64,000 nucleotides of DNA from Streptomyces sp. BK208 (GTDB lineage: Bacteria > Actinomycetota > Actinomycetes > Streptomycetales > Streptomycetaceae), in NCBI RefSeq assembly GCF_004364245.1, contig NZ_SOAV01000006.1, positions 124,001 through 188,000 of the forward strand. Reading direction: 5' to 3'. The position numbers and the translations under genes were made by a program. The notes beneath the pieces are model-generated. The model had not been told where the DNA came from, made no database searches, and was given only the letters and a program-made list of their open reading frames with translations. Of the stretch, positions 49,415 to 58,750 are shown one piece after another; the stretch's first letter is position 1; every line of letters starts with the position of its first letter.

Positions 49415-50425
49415 GTGACCGTCGTCGGGCCGTTCGGGCTGAGCGTGCGGGACCAGGCTCTGGAAGCCGATGTCCAGGCCGGATTGGTTGCTGTCGAGGA
49501 AGGGTTGCTCGAGGCAACCAAAAGCGAGGTGCCGTTCATCACGGAGGCCGCCCAGCACCTGGTGCGGGCCGGCGGGAAGCGGTTCCGGCCGCTGCTGGTG
49601 ATGCTCTCGGCGCAGTTCGGCGACCCCTACGCCCCCGGGATCGTGCCCTCGGCCGTGGTCGTGGAGCTGACCCACCTCGCCACGCTGTACCACGACGACG
49701 TGATGGACGAGGCCGCCGTGCGGCGCGGGGTGTCCAGCGCGAACACCCGCTGGGGCAACTCGGTCGCGGTCCTCACCGGTGACTTCCTCTTCGCCCGCGC
49801 CTCGCAGATCCTCGCCGACCTCGGCCCCGAGGCGGTCCGCGTCCAGGCCCTCGCGTTCGAGCGGCTGGTCACCGGCCAGATCCTGGAGACGGCCGGGCCG
49901 CAGGACGGCCGGGACCCGGTCGATCACTACCTGGACGTGCTGGGAGGCAAGACGGGCTCGCTGGTGGCGGTCTCCTGCCGGTTCGGCGCCATGATGTCCG
50001 GCGCCGACGAGACGGTGGTGGACGTGCTGACCCAGTACGGCGAGCGGCTCGGCGTCGCCTTCCAGCTCGCGGACGACGTCCTTGACATCGCCTCCGACTC
50101 CGACGAGTCCGGCAAGACCCCCGGCACGGACCTGCGCGAGGGCATCCCCACCCTGCCCGTCCTGCGGCTGCGCGAGCGGGCGGGCCGGCTGGGGCTGGCC
50201 GAGGACCTCGCCCTGTGCGAGCTGCTCGACTCCGACCTGAGCGACGACGCGCGGCACGCCGAGGCGCTGCGCCTGCTGCGCGCCCACCCCGCGCTGGAGC
50301 AGGCGCGCCGGGACACCGTCCGGTACGCCGAGGAGGCCCGCGCCGCGCTGGCCCCGCTGCGGGAGTGCGACGCGAAGGTGGCGCTGGTGGAGCTGTGCGA
50401 CGCGGTGGTCCACCGGGCCGGCTGA
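49415..50425 (+). CDS. Polyprenyl diphosphate synthase
   Basis: 336 aa trans-prenyl elongase. The two Asp-rich Mg sites are ATLYHDDVMDEAAVRRG (first DDxxD) and FQLADDVLDIASDS (second). Substrate-binding GGKRFRPLLVML lies near residue 53. The residues before the first Asp motif are Ala/Thr/Leu and not bulky, which suits long products (C35-C50). It may make the menaquinone side chain, since other quinone genes lie in the window. The GTG has AGGAG 7 bp upstream. Monocistronic; its end is followed by a tandem repeat. Confidence 0.92.
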   Translation: MTVVGPFGLSVRDQALEADVQAGLVAVEEGLLEATKSEVPFITEAAQHLVRAGGKRFRPLLVMLSAQFGDPYAPGIVPSAVVVELTHLATLYHDDVMDEAAVRRGVSSANTRWGNSVAVLTGDFLFARASQILADLGPEAVRVQALAFERLVTGQILETAGPQDGRDPVDHYLDVLGGKTGSLVAVSCRFGAMMSGADETVVDVLTQYGERLGVAFQLADDVLDIASDSDESGKTPGTDLREGIPTLPVLRLRERAGRLGLAEDLALCELLDSDLSDDARHAEALRLLRAHPALEQARRDTVRYAEEARAALAPLRECDAKVALVELCDAVVHRAG

Positions 50426-50525
50426 CCCCGTCCGGCCCTGAGCCCGGGGGCGAGCCGTGCGGCGCCTGCGTCCACCGGCTGCCCCCTTCCGGCCTTGCGC
50501 CGGCCACCGTCGGCCGTGCGCCGTC

Positions 50526-50695
50526 CACCGGCGGCGTACCCGCCCGTACGGACACCGGCGGCGTACCCGCCCGTACGGACACCGGCGGCGTACCCGGCCC
50601 CGTACGGACACTGGCGGCATACCCGGCCCCGTACGGACACTGGCGGCATACCCGGCCCCGTACGGACGCCGACGGCGTACCCGGCCCCCTACGGG
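50526..50695. repeat. 27/29-bp tandem repeat, six copies
   Basis: Two perfect 27-bp copies (50526-50552, 50553-50579), then 29-bp copies at 50580-50608, 50609-50637 and 50638-50666, and a diverged copy at 50667-50695. The shared core is GGCGGCGTACCCG followed by CCGTACGGA. The first two copies keep frame (9 codons) but the 29-bp copies do not, so it is unlikely to be coding. It lies in the 474-bp gap before the LolA-like gene. Confidence 0.95.
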
Positions 50696-50899
50696 CCGGG
50701 GGAGCCGCCGCCCGTGTGTGTCATCCCGCAGGAGTAGGCGGAGTTGAGCCCGCGGTCTGACGCTTGTGCTCCGGTGATTTGGTCAGATGGACACCACGGG
50801 AAAACACCAATCCTCACCGATTCGGGTGAGAATGGCGGCTCACGGGTGAACGAGTGACATCGCGGGACAGCCGCCGCCGACGACGGAGGTAGGGCACAC

Positions 50900-52132
50900 A
50901 TGGCACCGATCGATTCCGACGACAGCACGACCGCCGGAGCGGGCGAGGAGCCGCAGGCCGGCCGGCGCAAGGCCGCGCGGTACGTCGTCCCGGTCGCGGT
51001 GGTGGGAGTGGCGGCCGTGACGATCGGCCTCGTCCCGGCGCTCGCCGACTCCGGGGACCCCGACCTGCCGAAGGTCACGGCGGAGCAGCTCATCGAGAAG
51101 ATCGCCGCGTCGGACGTCCAGCAGATGTCCGGCACGGTACGGATCAACACCGACCTGGGCCTGCCGGATCTCGGCGGTCTGGAGAGCGGCCTGATGTCCG
51201 GCATGGCCGCGGGCCGGGGCTCCGGCGGCGACGACGGGGGATCCGCCGCCGACCCGTCGGCGAAGCTCACCGAGCTGGCGTCCGGCAGCCACACGCTGCG
51301 CGTCGCCGTCGACGGCCCCGACCGGCAGAAGCTGTCCCTGATGGAGAACGCCGCCGAGTACAGCCTGATCCACGACGGCAAGGACGTCTGGGGCTACGAC
51401 AGCAAGTCCAACGAGGTGTACCACTCCACCGCCCCGGCCTCCTCCGGCAGCGCCGGGCAGCCGCGCAAGGACGTGCCGGCCACCCCGAAGGACTTCGCCG
51501 ACGAGGCGCTCGCGTCGATCGACGACACCACGTCCGTGTCCGTCGGCGGCACCGCGCAGGTGGCCGGCCGGGACGCGTACCGCCTGGTCGTCGAGCCCAA
51601 GCAGGACGGCTCCACGGTCGGTGCGATCACCGTCGCCGTGGACGCCGAGACCGGCACCCCGCTGAAGTTCACGCTGACCCCGGCGAGCGGCGGCGCCGCC
51701 GTCGTGGACGTCGGTTTCACCAAGGTCGGCTTCGCGAAGCCGGACGCGTCCACGTTCGACTTCACGCCGCCCGAGGGGGCGAAGGTCACCGAGGGCGACA
51801 AGAGCGCCGAGGTTCCCGGGCACGACCGCGAGGCCGGGGGCGGACCCGCCGAGGGGCTGGACGCACTCAAGGTCATCGGCGAGGGCTGGAACTCGATCGC
51901 CGCCTTCGACACCGGCTCCCGGGGCGGCCTGCCCACGGATTCCCCGGCAGGCGACCTCGGAGCCCTGGGCGGCTTCCTCGGCTCCTTCGGCGACCAGGTC
52001 AAGGGCGACTTCGGGTCGGGCACGGTCTTCAAGACCCGCCTGGTCAACGCCCTGATCACCGACGACGGCAAGGTCTACGCCGGTGCGGTCACCAAGGACG
52101 CCCTGGTGAAGGCGGCCGACGCCGCGAAGTAG
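50900..52132 (+). CDS. LolA/LppX-like exported lipid-binding-type protein
   Basis: 410 aa. A short cytoplasmic N-terminus (Asp/Ser/Glu), then a hydrophobic helix (VVPVAVVGVAAVTIGLVPAL, about 30-50) which may anchor it or be cut after ALA. The rest is beta-rich with MSGTVRINTDLGLPDL, LRVAVDGPDRQKLSLMENA, YSLIHDGKDVWGYDSKSNEV and RLVVEPKQ, typical of LolA-like (DUF2092) domains in actinomycetes. A Gly/Ser/Asp-rich loop interrupts it around residue 105. It probably shuttles lipid or senses the envelope. GGAGG lies before the ATG. The ABC exporter genes follow 61 bp downstream. Confidence 0.85.
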   Translation: MAPIDSDDSTTAGAGEEPQAGRRKAARYVVPVAVVGVAAVTIGLVPALADSGDPDLPKVTAEQLIEKIAASDVQQMSGTVRINTDLGLPDLGGLESGLMSGMAAGRGSGGDDGGSAADPSAKLTELASGSHTLRVAVDGPDRQKLSLMENAAEYSLIHDGKDVWGYDSKSNEVYHSTAPASSGSAGQPRKDVPATPKDFADEALASIDDTTSVSVGGTAQVAGRDAYRLVVEPKQDGSTVGAITVAVDAETGTPLKFTLTPASGGAAVVDVGFTKVGFAKPDASTFDFTPPEGAKVTEGDKSAEVPGHDREAGGGPAEGLDALKVIGEGWNSIAAFDTGSRGGLPTDSPAGDLGALGGFLGSFGDQVKGDFGSGTVFKTRLVNALITDDGKVYAGAVTKDALVKAADAAK

Positions 52133-52193
52133 CCCGTACGCTGCCCGCCGCCCGTACGGCGGGGAGGTCGGGACGAGGAGAACGAGGGAGCCG

Positions 52194-53177
52194 ATGGCCG
52201 AACCGTCCGCCGTACGAGCGCGGCGCCCGGACCGGGAGAGCGCGGACGACGCCGTCATCGCCACCCGCGGGCTCACCAAGCGCTACCGCGGCGGACAGCT
52301 CGCCGTCGACGGTCTGGACCTGACCGTCCCGGCGGGCAGCGTCTTCGGCTTCCTCGGCCCCAACGGCTCCGGCAAGACCACCACCATCCGCATGCTGATG
52401 GGGCTGATCGAGCCCACCTCGGGCAGCGCCCGGGTCCTCGGGCAGCCCATGCCGCGCGCGTCCCGCACCGTACTGCCCCGGGTCGGCGCCCTCATCGAGG
52501 GCCCGGCCCTGTACGGCTTCCTCTCCGGGCGCGACAACCTGACGCGTTACGACGCCGCCGACCCGACCGCCGACCCGCGCACCCGGCGCGAGCGCGTCGC
52601 GGCCGCGCTGGACCGGGTGGGCCTCGCGGCCGCCGGCGGCAAGAAGGCGAAGGCCTACTCGCTCGGCATGAAGCAGCGGCTGGGCCTCGCCGCGGCGCTG
52701 CTCCAGCCGCGCCGGCTGCTCGTCCTGGACGAGCCGACCAACGGACTCGACCCCCAGGGCATGCGCGAGATCCGCACCCTCGTGCGCGAGCTGGCCTCCG
52801 ACGGCACCACCGTCTTCCTCTCCTCCCACCTGCTGGACGAGATCGAGCAGGTGTGCACGCACGCCGCCGTGATGGCCCAGGGGCGGCTGCTCACCCAGGG
52901 CGCGGTCGCCGACCTGGCGGCCGGGGCGCGCGGCCGGCTGGCGGTGACCACGCCGGACGCGTCGGACGCCGCCCGGGTGCTGAAGGAGCAGGGCGCCGCC
53001 GACGTGGCCGTCGCCGGTGACCGGGTGACGGCGGAGCCGCCGGAGCGCGACCTCGCGGAGGTGAACGCGGCGCTGGTCGCGGCCGGGGTCCGGGTCCGGG
53101 GCTTCGCTCTGGAACGAGCCTCGCTGGAGGACGCGTTCGTGGCACTGACGGGGGAGGGGTTCGATGTCGCGGGCTGA
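52194..53177 (+). CDS. ABC-2 type exporter ATP-binding protein
   Basis: 327 aa. Walker A FLGPNGSGKTTTIRMLMG, signature YSLGMKQRLGLAAAL, Walker B LLVLDEPTNGLDPQGM and the switch His in FLSSHLLDEIE are complete. The C-terminal part (about 230-327) is the DrrA-like extension. It powers the permease encoded next, whose start overlaps this stop by 14 bp. With the upstream LolA-like protein it may export lipid, drug or a surface molecule; the cargo is unknown. Cytoplasmic, at the membrane. Confidence 0.92.
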   Translation: MAEPSAVRARRPDRESADDAVIATRGLTKRYRGGQLAVDGLDLTVPAGSVFGFLGPNGSGKTTTIRMLMGLIEPTSGSARVLGQPMPRASRTVLPRVGALIEGPALYGFLSGRDNLTRYDAADPTADPRTRRERVAAALDRVGLAAAGGKKAKAYSLGMKQRLGLAAALLQPRRLLVLDEPTNGLDPQGMREIRTLVRELASDGTTVFLSSHLLDEIEQVCTHAAVMAQGRLLTQGAVADLAAGARGRLAVTTPDASDAARVLKEQGAADVAVAGDRVTAEPPERDLAEVNAALVAAGVRVRGFALERASLEDAFVALTGEGFDVAG

Positions 53178-54114
53178 GGCGTCGCACACCGGCGCGCGGG
53201 AGGAGCCGCTGGAGGAGTCCGCCGACGCGGCGCCGGGGGCGGGGCCGGGACCGCGGGCGGCACGGCGGCCGAGCCCGCTGTGGTCCCTCGGACTGCTTCG
53301 CAGCGAACTGCTGACCACCTTCCGGCGCTGGCGCACCCTCGCTCTGCTGGCGGTGCTCGCCGCGGTGCCGGTCCTGGTGGGCATCGCCGTGAGGATCGAG
53401 ACGAGTGACGGCTCCGCGCCCGGCGGGGGCGGAGGCGGCGAGGGGCCGGCGTTCATCTCGCAGGTGAGCAACAACGGGCTGTTCCTGGTCTTCACCGCGC
53501 TCGCCGCGACCCTGCCGTTCTTCCTGCCGATGGCCGTCGGCGTCGTCGCGGGCGACGCGATCGCGGGCGAGTCGAGCGCGGGCACGCTCCGCTACCTGCT
53601 GGTCGCCCCGGCCGGCCGTTCCCGGCTGCTGCTCACCAAGTACGCGACGGTGCTCGTCTTCTGCCTCGCGGCGACCCTGGTGGTCGCGGTGTCGGCGCTC
53701 GCGGCCGGCGCGCTGCTGTTCCCCGTCGGCGACCTGATCACCATCTCCGGCACCCGGATCACCTACGCCGAGGGCCTGGGCCGAGCGCTGCTGATCGCCC
53801 TGGCCGTGGCCGCCTCACTCGTCGGCGTCGCGGCCCTCGGCCTGTTCGTCTCCACCCTGACGGGCAGCGGCATCGCGGCGATGGCGACCACGGTCGGGCT
53901 GCTGATCACCGTCCAGATCCTCGACCAGATCCCCCAGCTCGACGCCCTCCAGCCGTACTTCTTTCCGCACTACTGGCTGTCCTTCGCCGACCTGATGCGC
54001 GAACCGGTCTACTGGGACGACCTGGTGAAGAACCTGGGTCTCCAGGCCCTCTACGCGGCGGTCTTCGGCTCGGCGGCCTGGGCGCGTTTCACCACCCGCG
54101 ACATCACGGCGTGA
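53164..54114 (+). CDS. ABC-2 type exporter permease
   Basis: 316 aa. About six hydrophobic helices: LALLAVLAAVPVLVGIAV first, then a long outside loop with Gly repeats, then FLVFTALAATLPFFLPMAV, LVFCLAATLVVAVSALA and others. The stretch DAIAGESSAGTLRYLLVAPAGR is the typical coupling loop of ABC-2 (NatB/DrrB-like) permeases. Its ATG lies 14 bp inside the end of the ATPase gene, so the two are translated together. The cargo is unknown. Confidence 0.9.
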   Translation: MSRAEASHTGAREEPLEESADAAPGAGPGPRAARRPSPLWSLGLLRSELLTTFRRWRTLALLAVLAAVPVLVGIAVRIETSDGSAPGGGGGGEGPAFISQVSNNGLFLVFTALAATLPFFLPMAVGVVAGDAIAGESSAGTLRYLLVAPAGRSRLLLTKYATVLVFCLAATLVVAVSALAAGALLFPVGDLITISGTRITYAEGLGRALLIALAVAASLVGVAALGLFVSTLTGSGIAAMATTVGLLITVQILDQIPQLDALQPYFFPHYWLSFADLMREPVYWDDLVKNLGLQALYAAVFGSAAWARFTTRDITA

Positions 54115-54127
54115 CGCCGGTCCGGCG

Positions 54128-55453
54128 TCAGCGAGCCCGCCGCACCGACAGGCGCAGGGTGCCGTCGTCACCCCGCCGGACGAACAACGCCCCCTCGTCC
54201 AGCGCGGCGGCCGGCACCAGGGTGCCCCCGGGCAGCGCCTCGGGTGTCCCGGCGCCCTTGGGTACCACCACGCCCGCCCCGGCGCTCGTGGTGCCGTACG
54301 CGGTGCCGTCGTCGGTGACGGCGGTGACCGTGACACCCGGACGGCCGTCCTCGGCGGCCAGGCACCGGCCCGTGCCCGCCTCGACGTCGAACAGGACCGC
54401 GCCCAGGGCCAGACGGGTGCCCTTCGGCGAGGCCACCGGCTCGCTCGGGGCGTCCGGGCCGTCGTCGTCGCAGACGGTGCTCGCCAGCAGCCGGCCGCTC
54501 GCCAGGTCGTGCGCCGACCAGACGTAGGCGTCCGCGGTGTCGGCGGCCCGCCAGCGGGCGACGAACATGCCGTCGCGGACGCCGGCCAGCGTGCCGTTCT
54601 GTTCCCCGCTGACGAACGTCCGGCCCGTCTCGACGCCCTCCGGCGCGATGTCCTCGCCGCTCCAGCCGCCCGGCACCCGGATACCGCCCGACGTGCCGCC
54701 GACCACGGGCCCCTCGGGGGTGACGGCCACCACGGCGCTTCCGGCGCACATCGCGGAGTCGCAGTCGGGGATCAGCGCGGCGGGATCGTCGTACCGCGTC
54801 ACCCGGCCGGTGCCCGGGTCCACGACGGCCCGGTGCTCGCCGGCCGACCGCCAGGAGAGCAGCAGCCCGGCGCCGCCGTCCCGGGCCTGGACCGACCCCT
54901 CCTGCGTGTTCACGGGAACCTGGACGTCGTGGAGCGGGGCGACCGAGTCGCCGGAGGCGTCCAGCGGGTAGACCCCGATCCGCACGACCTCCTTCTCCTC
55001 GGACAGGGCGCCGTCCGTCCGCTCGCCGACCGCCCACAGGGCCAGGTACGTGCGGTCCCCCTGCCGGACGGCGGTCAGCCCGGGGGCGCCGGGGCCGCCG
55101 GGGGCGTCCGGGTCCGTCACCGGCAGCCGCTGGACGGTGCTGGTCCAGCGCACCTCGCCCGTCGCCGCGTCCCGGACCCGGACCGCGTAGCCGTCGCCGG
55201 AGGGTTCGACGTGGGCGACCGTGCCGCCGACCGCGACGACCGGCTCGGCGTCCGTGGCCGAGGGCATCCGGCCCGGTTCCTCGTCCCAGCCCCGGGTGCC
55301 GTCGAAGGCGGGCGGCACGTGGAGCCGGGGCGTGGCGCGGCCACCGTCCGGGCCCCGGTCCGCGCCGTCCCGCTCCCCGTCGTCGCCCGAGCCGCACCCG
55401 GCGAGCAGTACCGCGGCCAGGGCGGCCGCCAGTGCGGTCCTCGTGGTGCGCAT
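54128..55453 (-). CDS. Lipoprotein with beta-propeller-like repeats
   Basis: 441 aa. The lipobox is LLAGC (about residue 20). The mature part shows repeating beta units such as YAVRVRDAATGEVRWTS, YLALWAVGERTDG and AYVWSAHDLASGRLLAS, resembling PQQ-like propeller blades of the type in quinoprotein dehydrogenases and BamB, although no cofactor ligands are recognised. A pair DCDSAMC may be a disulfide. Probably an extracytoplasmic binding or scaffold protein. Monocistronic; it converges with the ABC permease gene, with only 13 bp between stops. Confidence 0.82.
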   Translation of the reverse strand: MRTTRTALAAALAAVLLAGCGSGDDGERDGADRGPDGGRATPRLHVPPAFDGTRGWDEEPGRMPSATDAEPVVAVGGTVAHVEPSGDGYAVRVRDAATGEVRWTSTVQRLPVTDPDAPGGPGAPGLTAVRQGDRTYLALWAVGERTDGALSEEKEVVRIGVYPLDASGDSVAPLHDVQVPVNTQEGSVQARDGGAGLLLSWRSAGEHRAVVDPGTGRVTRYDDPAALIPDCDSAMCAGSAVVAVTPEGPVVGGTSGGIRVPGGWSGEDIAPEGVETGRTFVSGEQNGTLAGVRDGMFVARWRAADTADAYVWSAHDLASGRLLASTVCDDDGPDAPSEPVASPKGTRLALGAVLFDVEAGTGRCLAAEDGRPGVTVTAVTDDGTAYGTTSAGAGVVVPKGAGTPEALPGGTLVPAAALDEGALFVRRGDDGTLRLSVRRAR

Positions 55454-55527
55454 GGTCCGTTCCTCCGTGATGGCTGGTCGTCGGGTTTCCCGGGCGCGGA
55501 TGTGCTGTGCGGCGCGGCCGCCGGCCG

Positions 55528-58152
55528 TCACCGGGCGGGCCCGCCGCCCCCGCCCGGCTGCGGCGGCTTGGGCAGCCGGGGCGGTGTGGTCGGACCACCG
55601 GTGGCCGGTCCGGCCCCGGGAGCGGAGCCCGGTCCCTGCGGTCTGCGCCCGGACTGGAGGCGGGCCGCGCCCGCGACCGGGTTGGTGCCCGTGCCGGCTG
55701 CCGGGTTGGTGCCCGCGCCCGCGACCGGGTTGCTGCCCGCTCCGGCTGCCGGGGGAGCGCCGCCCGTCCGGGCCGTCGGTGCGTTGCCGGACTGCTCCGC
55801 GCGGTGCTTGGCCAGGTGCGAGCCCTGGAGGGCGGTGGCCATGAAGCCGGCCGCCACGTTGCCGCTCTCCGGCGGCGCCGTCCTGCGGTCCACGACGGCG
55901 AGCCTGGCCATGTCCTTCTCGCTGAACACGTTGCCGGGCAGCATCCGGGAGGCGGCGCCCGTCACGTCGACGGTGTGCTGCCGGTCACCCGCCTGGAAGT
56001 GCAGCCGGTAGCCGAGGTACTGCTCGCTCCTGTCGAAGAGCAGCTCGCCCTTGACCTGGCCGCCGCTCTGCCGGGCCCAGGCGTCGAGGGAGTCCGCGGC
56101 CTGGGGCAGCCGGGCCACCCGGCCGAGGCAGGCGACGTAGGCGTCCCCCTCGACGTCGCGGGCCTTGAGCCGGACCCCGCCGTCCGGGGTGCGGACCGTT
56201 TCGACGGCGCCCAGCCGCTGATTGGGCACGGTGACCAGGCGCCCGTCGCCGCCGAGTTCGGCGTCGTACTGCCGGCGCATCGCCAGGTACTGGGAGTCGT
56301 TGTGGAGGACCCAGGGCGCCGCGGTCCCCACCATGGTCACCCGGGCGTTCGGGTTGCCCTCCAGGATGATCTCCGTGTTGGCGATGGCGCCGCCGCCGAT
56401 ACCGGCGATCACCCAGTTGTCCGCGACCGTCGGGTCGTAGGCCCCGTCGCCGACCTCGTCCCCGAGCAGGACCCGCCCGGGAGCCTCGGCACTGGCCTGC
56501 TCCCACTTCGCGGTCGCCTCGACGGTCTCCCGGGCCCGGACGGCCGTCGAGTCGTCCCCGGCCGCCCGCAGCGCGTCGGCCACCGCGGGCTCGGCCAGGA
56601 TGTCCAGGGCGGCGGCGGCCCGGCCCTCGCCCTCCGGCAGCGCGGCCAGCCGGTCCCTGGCGTGGAGCGCCTCGGGCGTGCCGACCGTGCCGAGGTGGTC
56701 CGTGAGCGCCCGGGCGGCCTCGTCCATCGTCGGCACCTGCCGGTTCACGCCCGGTACGACCTCCGGGGGAACGCCCGTGGCCACCAGCGGCGTGCCCACC
56801 ACCTCGACGGTGACCGGGGGCGAGCCGTCCGCCGGGGATATCTCCGCGAGCAGCCGTCCGTCGTCGGCGAGGCTCAGCGAGGCGCGCCCGTCGACCAGCG
56901 GGCCGGCGGCGGCCGCGGTGTCCTCCCACAACTGGAGCGCCGCGAGCGAGACCCGGTCCTTCGGGTCCCCGAACCGGTACGGGTCCCAGCCGACCTCCCG
57001 CAGGTGCCGCACCTGGTCGGCGGACTGCACGATGCCCTTGATGGGGTCCACGTGCCAGCGGCCCCGCGAGTCGACCAGCAGGACGTCGGGATCGCGGCCC
57101 GCGAGCGCGGCCCCGCCGCCGATCATGATCTCCCGCTGCGGGTACCGGCCCTCGGGCAGGCCGGCCGCCTCGGCACGGAGCTGCTCCAGCGTCCTCAGTC
57201 CGGTGTCGGTGCGCTGCCGGGCCGCCTCGTCCCGGGCGGCGACGAGCTGATCCCGGGGGATCGGTGTGCCGTCGGAGTGCAGGCCCGGCAGCGGCAGGGC
57301 GGGGGCGGAGCCCAGCGGCGCGCCGGACGCCCGGCCCTCCGCGACCCGGGCCCGGTGCTCCCCGAGCACCTGTGCGTCAACGGGGGCCAACTGGTCGATG
57401 GGACGGCCGAGTTCGCGCAGAGCGCGCCGGGCGTCCGTCGTCAGGTGCGGCCCGACGGTGTCGGTGCGGATGGCGACCGCGTACTGCTCCAGCGTCCGGG
57501 CGGCCGCGTCGTCGGGCGGCGCGCCGACCCGCAGGCCGGTGTGGTCGATCAGCTGGGACAGCTCGCCGCGCGCCTCCAGGCGTTGCGGCGCGGTCAGCGT
57601 CCCGTCGTTCATGCGCTCCGTGAGGTAGTTCAGCTCGCCGACGCGGCCCAGGTCCTCGTCGGACAGCCGCGGCCGCTCCGGCAGCGCGGCGCCGCGACGC
57701 AGCATGTCGCCGGCGGCAGGCGCCTCGGCGCGCTCGGCGCGGTCCCGCACGGCGAGCAGCTCGTTGACCTCGTGGCTGAGCGCGCGGCCGATCTGCTCGG
57801 GCGCGATGCGGTCGGAGAGCTGGACGACGTGGTTGTCGGAGGCGGTGTTCACGAAGCTGCGCGCCACGGTGCGCTCGGGCAGCGACGCGGCCTCCAGCCT
57901 GACGGTGAGGTTCCTGGCGCTGTCGTCGGTCAGCGAGAAGAAGCGGCGCCCGTCCTGCTCCGTGATGCCGTTCACCCGCAGCCGGTCGGCGTACAGCGCC
58001 TGGACGACCACGGGCAGCGCGGCCTCGGCCTCGGCGAGTACCCGCTCCCGCGGAAGCCGCGTGCCGCTGTCCGCCCGGAAGCCGGTGCCGAGGACATCCG
58101 TGGCCGTGATGACCGTCTCCTCGGGCCGTTCCCTCTCGTCGCCCTGGTTCAC
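55528..58152 (-). CDS. Large multi-domain protein of unknown function, Rossmann-like core, possible effector
   Basis: 874 aa. The GTG at 58152 is chosen because GGGGGGAG lies 7 bp before it and the frame continues from there. The visible order is a helical N-domain (about 30-140, with IGRALSHEVNELLAVRDRAE), a part with MIGGGAALAGRDPDVLLVDS (about 336-390), and a nucleotide-binding-like fold with WVIAGIGGGAIANTE (about 575-680), then a Pro/Gly/Ala tail with an 8-residue unit (AGAGTNP-like) repeated three times. No signal peptide. The N-domain reminds me of actinomycete polymorphic-toxin leaders, but no toxin active site is recognised. It is divergent from a zinc-ribbon protein gene, and a type IV-like secretion operon lies just beyond. 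Confidence 0.7.
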   Translation of the reverse strand: MNQGDERERPEETVITATDVLGTGFRADSGTRLPRERVLAEAEAALPVVVQALYADRLRVNGITEQDGRRFFSLTDDSARNLTVRLEAASLPERTVARSFVNTASDNHVVQLSDRIAPEQIGRALSHEVNELLAVRDRAERAEAPAAGDMLRRGAALPERPRLSDEDLGRVGELNYLTERMNDGTLTAPQRLEARGELSQLIDHTGLRVGAPPDDAAARTLEQYAVAIRTDTVGPHLTTDARRALRELGRPIDQLAPVDAQVLGEHRARVAEGRASGAPLGSAPALPLPGLHSDGTPIPRDQLVAARDEAARQRTDTGLRTLEQLRAEAAGLPEGRYPQREIMIGGGAALAGRDPDVLLVDSRGRWHVDPIKGIVQSADQVRHLREVGWDPYRFGDPKDRVSLAALQLWEDTAAAAGPLVDGRASLSLADDGRLLAEISPADGSPPVTVEVVGTPLVATGVPPEVVPGVNRQVPTMDEAARALTDHLGTVGTPEALHARDRLAALPEGEGRAAAALDILAEPAVADALRAAGDDSTAVRARETVEATAKWEQASAEAPGRVLLGDEVGDGAYDPTVADNWVIAGIGGGAIANTEIILEGNPNARVTMVGTAAPWVLHNDSQYLAMRRQYDAELGGDGRLVTVPNQRLGAVETVRTPDGGVRLKARDVEGDAYVACLGRVARLPQAADSLDAWARQSGGQVKGELLFDRSEQYLGYRLHFQAGDRQHTVDVTGAASRMLPGNVFSEKDMARLAVVDRRTAPPESGNVAAGFMATALQGSHLAKHRAEQSGNAPTARTGGAPPAAGAGSNPVAGAGTNPAAGTGTNPVAGAARLQSGRRPQGPGSAPGAGPATGGPTTPPRLPKPPQPGGGGGPAR

Positions 58153-58183
58153 TGACGTCTCCCCCCTGCGCCTATGAGCCCCG

Positions 58184-58189
58184 TAGAAT
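58184..58189 (+). promoter_or_regulatory. -10 element of a leaderless transcript
   Basis: TAGAAT ends 6 bp before the ATG of the zinc-ribbon gene (58196) and no ribosome site is present, so the message is probably leaderless. The 43-bp divergent gap also has to hold the promoter for the large minus-strand gene. Confidence 0.6.
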
Positions 58190-58195
58190 CCTGCC

Positions 58196-58750
58196 ATGTT
58201 GATCGCACGTTCGTTGCAAGAGGCGCACCTCTACATCGACCTCCACCCCTGTGAGTGCGGCGCCGAGCAGTTCGCGCGCGAGCACCGGCTGGAGGACCAC
58301 GACGGCGCTCTGACCGCGGTCTTCGAGGGCACCTGCCCGCAGTGCGGACGCACCCGCTCGTTCGCGTTCCGCATGGTGGACGAACTTCCGCCCGCACCGC
58401 CCGCGTTCGGGGGCCGGGAGCCCTCGCGCATCGTCGATCCGGGCGAGTTCATGTGGGTCAGCGACGAGATCTCCACCGAATCCGGCCTGCGCCTGCTCGG
58501 CACGGCGCCGGCCGAGCACCGGGCGGTCCGCCCGTCGACGGCGTACGCGATCGCCGCGCTGGAGGAGGTCGCCAAGTTCCTTCCCCCGGGGCAGGACCGC
58601 GTCCCCGCGGACCGCTTCGTCTCGGAGCGCGGGCGGGCCCTGTACGCCAAGGACCCCGAGCGGTTCACCCGGGCGGAGATCGACGAGTCCCTCAAGCTGA
58701 AGCGCTCCATTCTCGCCGGGATCGACCACTTCAGTCCGCCTCGGGGCTGA
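58196..58750 (+). CDS. Zinc-ribbon-containing protein of unknown function
   Basis: 184 aa. A likely metal site is formed by Cys 19 and 21 (HPCECGAEQF) and Cys 47 and 50 (GTCPQCGRTRSF). The middle is acidic, with SRIVDPGEFMWVSDE, and the C-terminal half is helical with AIAALEEVAKFLPPG and ESLKLKRSIL. No catalytic motif is seen. It starts 43 bp from the large divergent gene and ends by overlapping the NUDIX gene by 20 bp, tail to tail. Possible roles are immunity or regulatory partner of the large protein. Very likely leaderless. Inference only. Confidence 0.75.
   Translation: MLIARSLQEAHLYIDLHPCECGAEQFAREHRLEDHDGALTAVFEGTCPQCGRTRSFAFRMVDELPPAPPAFGGREPSRIVDPGEFMWVSDEISTESGLRLLGTAPAEHRAVRPSTAYAIAALEEVAKFLPPGQDRVPADRFVSERGRALYAKDPERFTRAEIDESLKLKRSILAGIDHFSPPRG

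Noticed and set aside
50495-50737. An 80-aa frame reading TPAAYPPVR-like repeats
   Set aside because: It rests on the tandem repeat; the 29-bp copies break the 9-codon unit, and no ribosome site is present.
58153-58197. ATG 58197 as the start of the large minus-strand protein
   Set aside because: It would overlap the start of the opposite gene and lacks a ribosome site; GTG 58152 has GGGGGGAG at proper distance.
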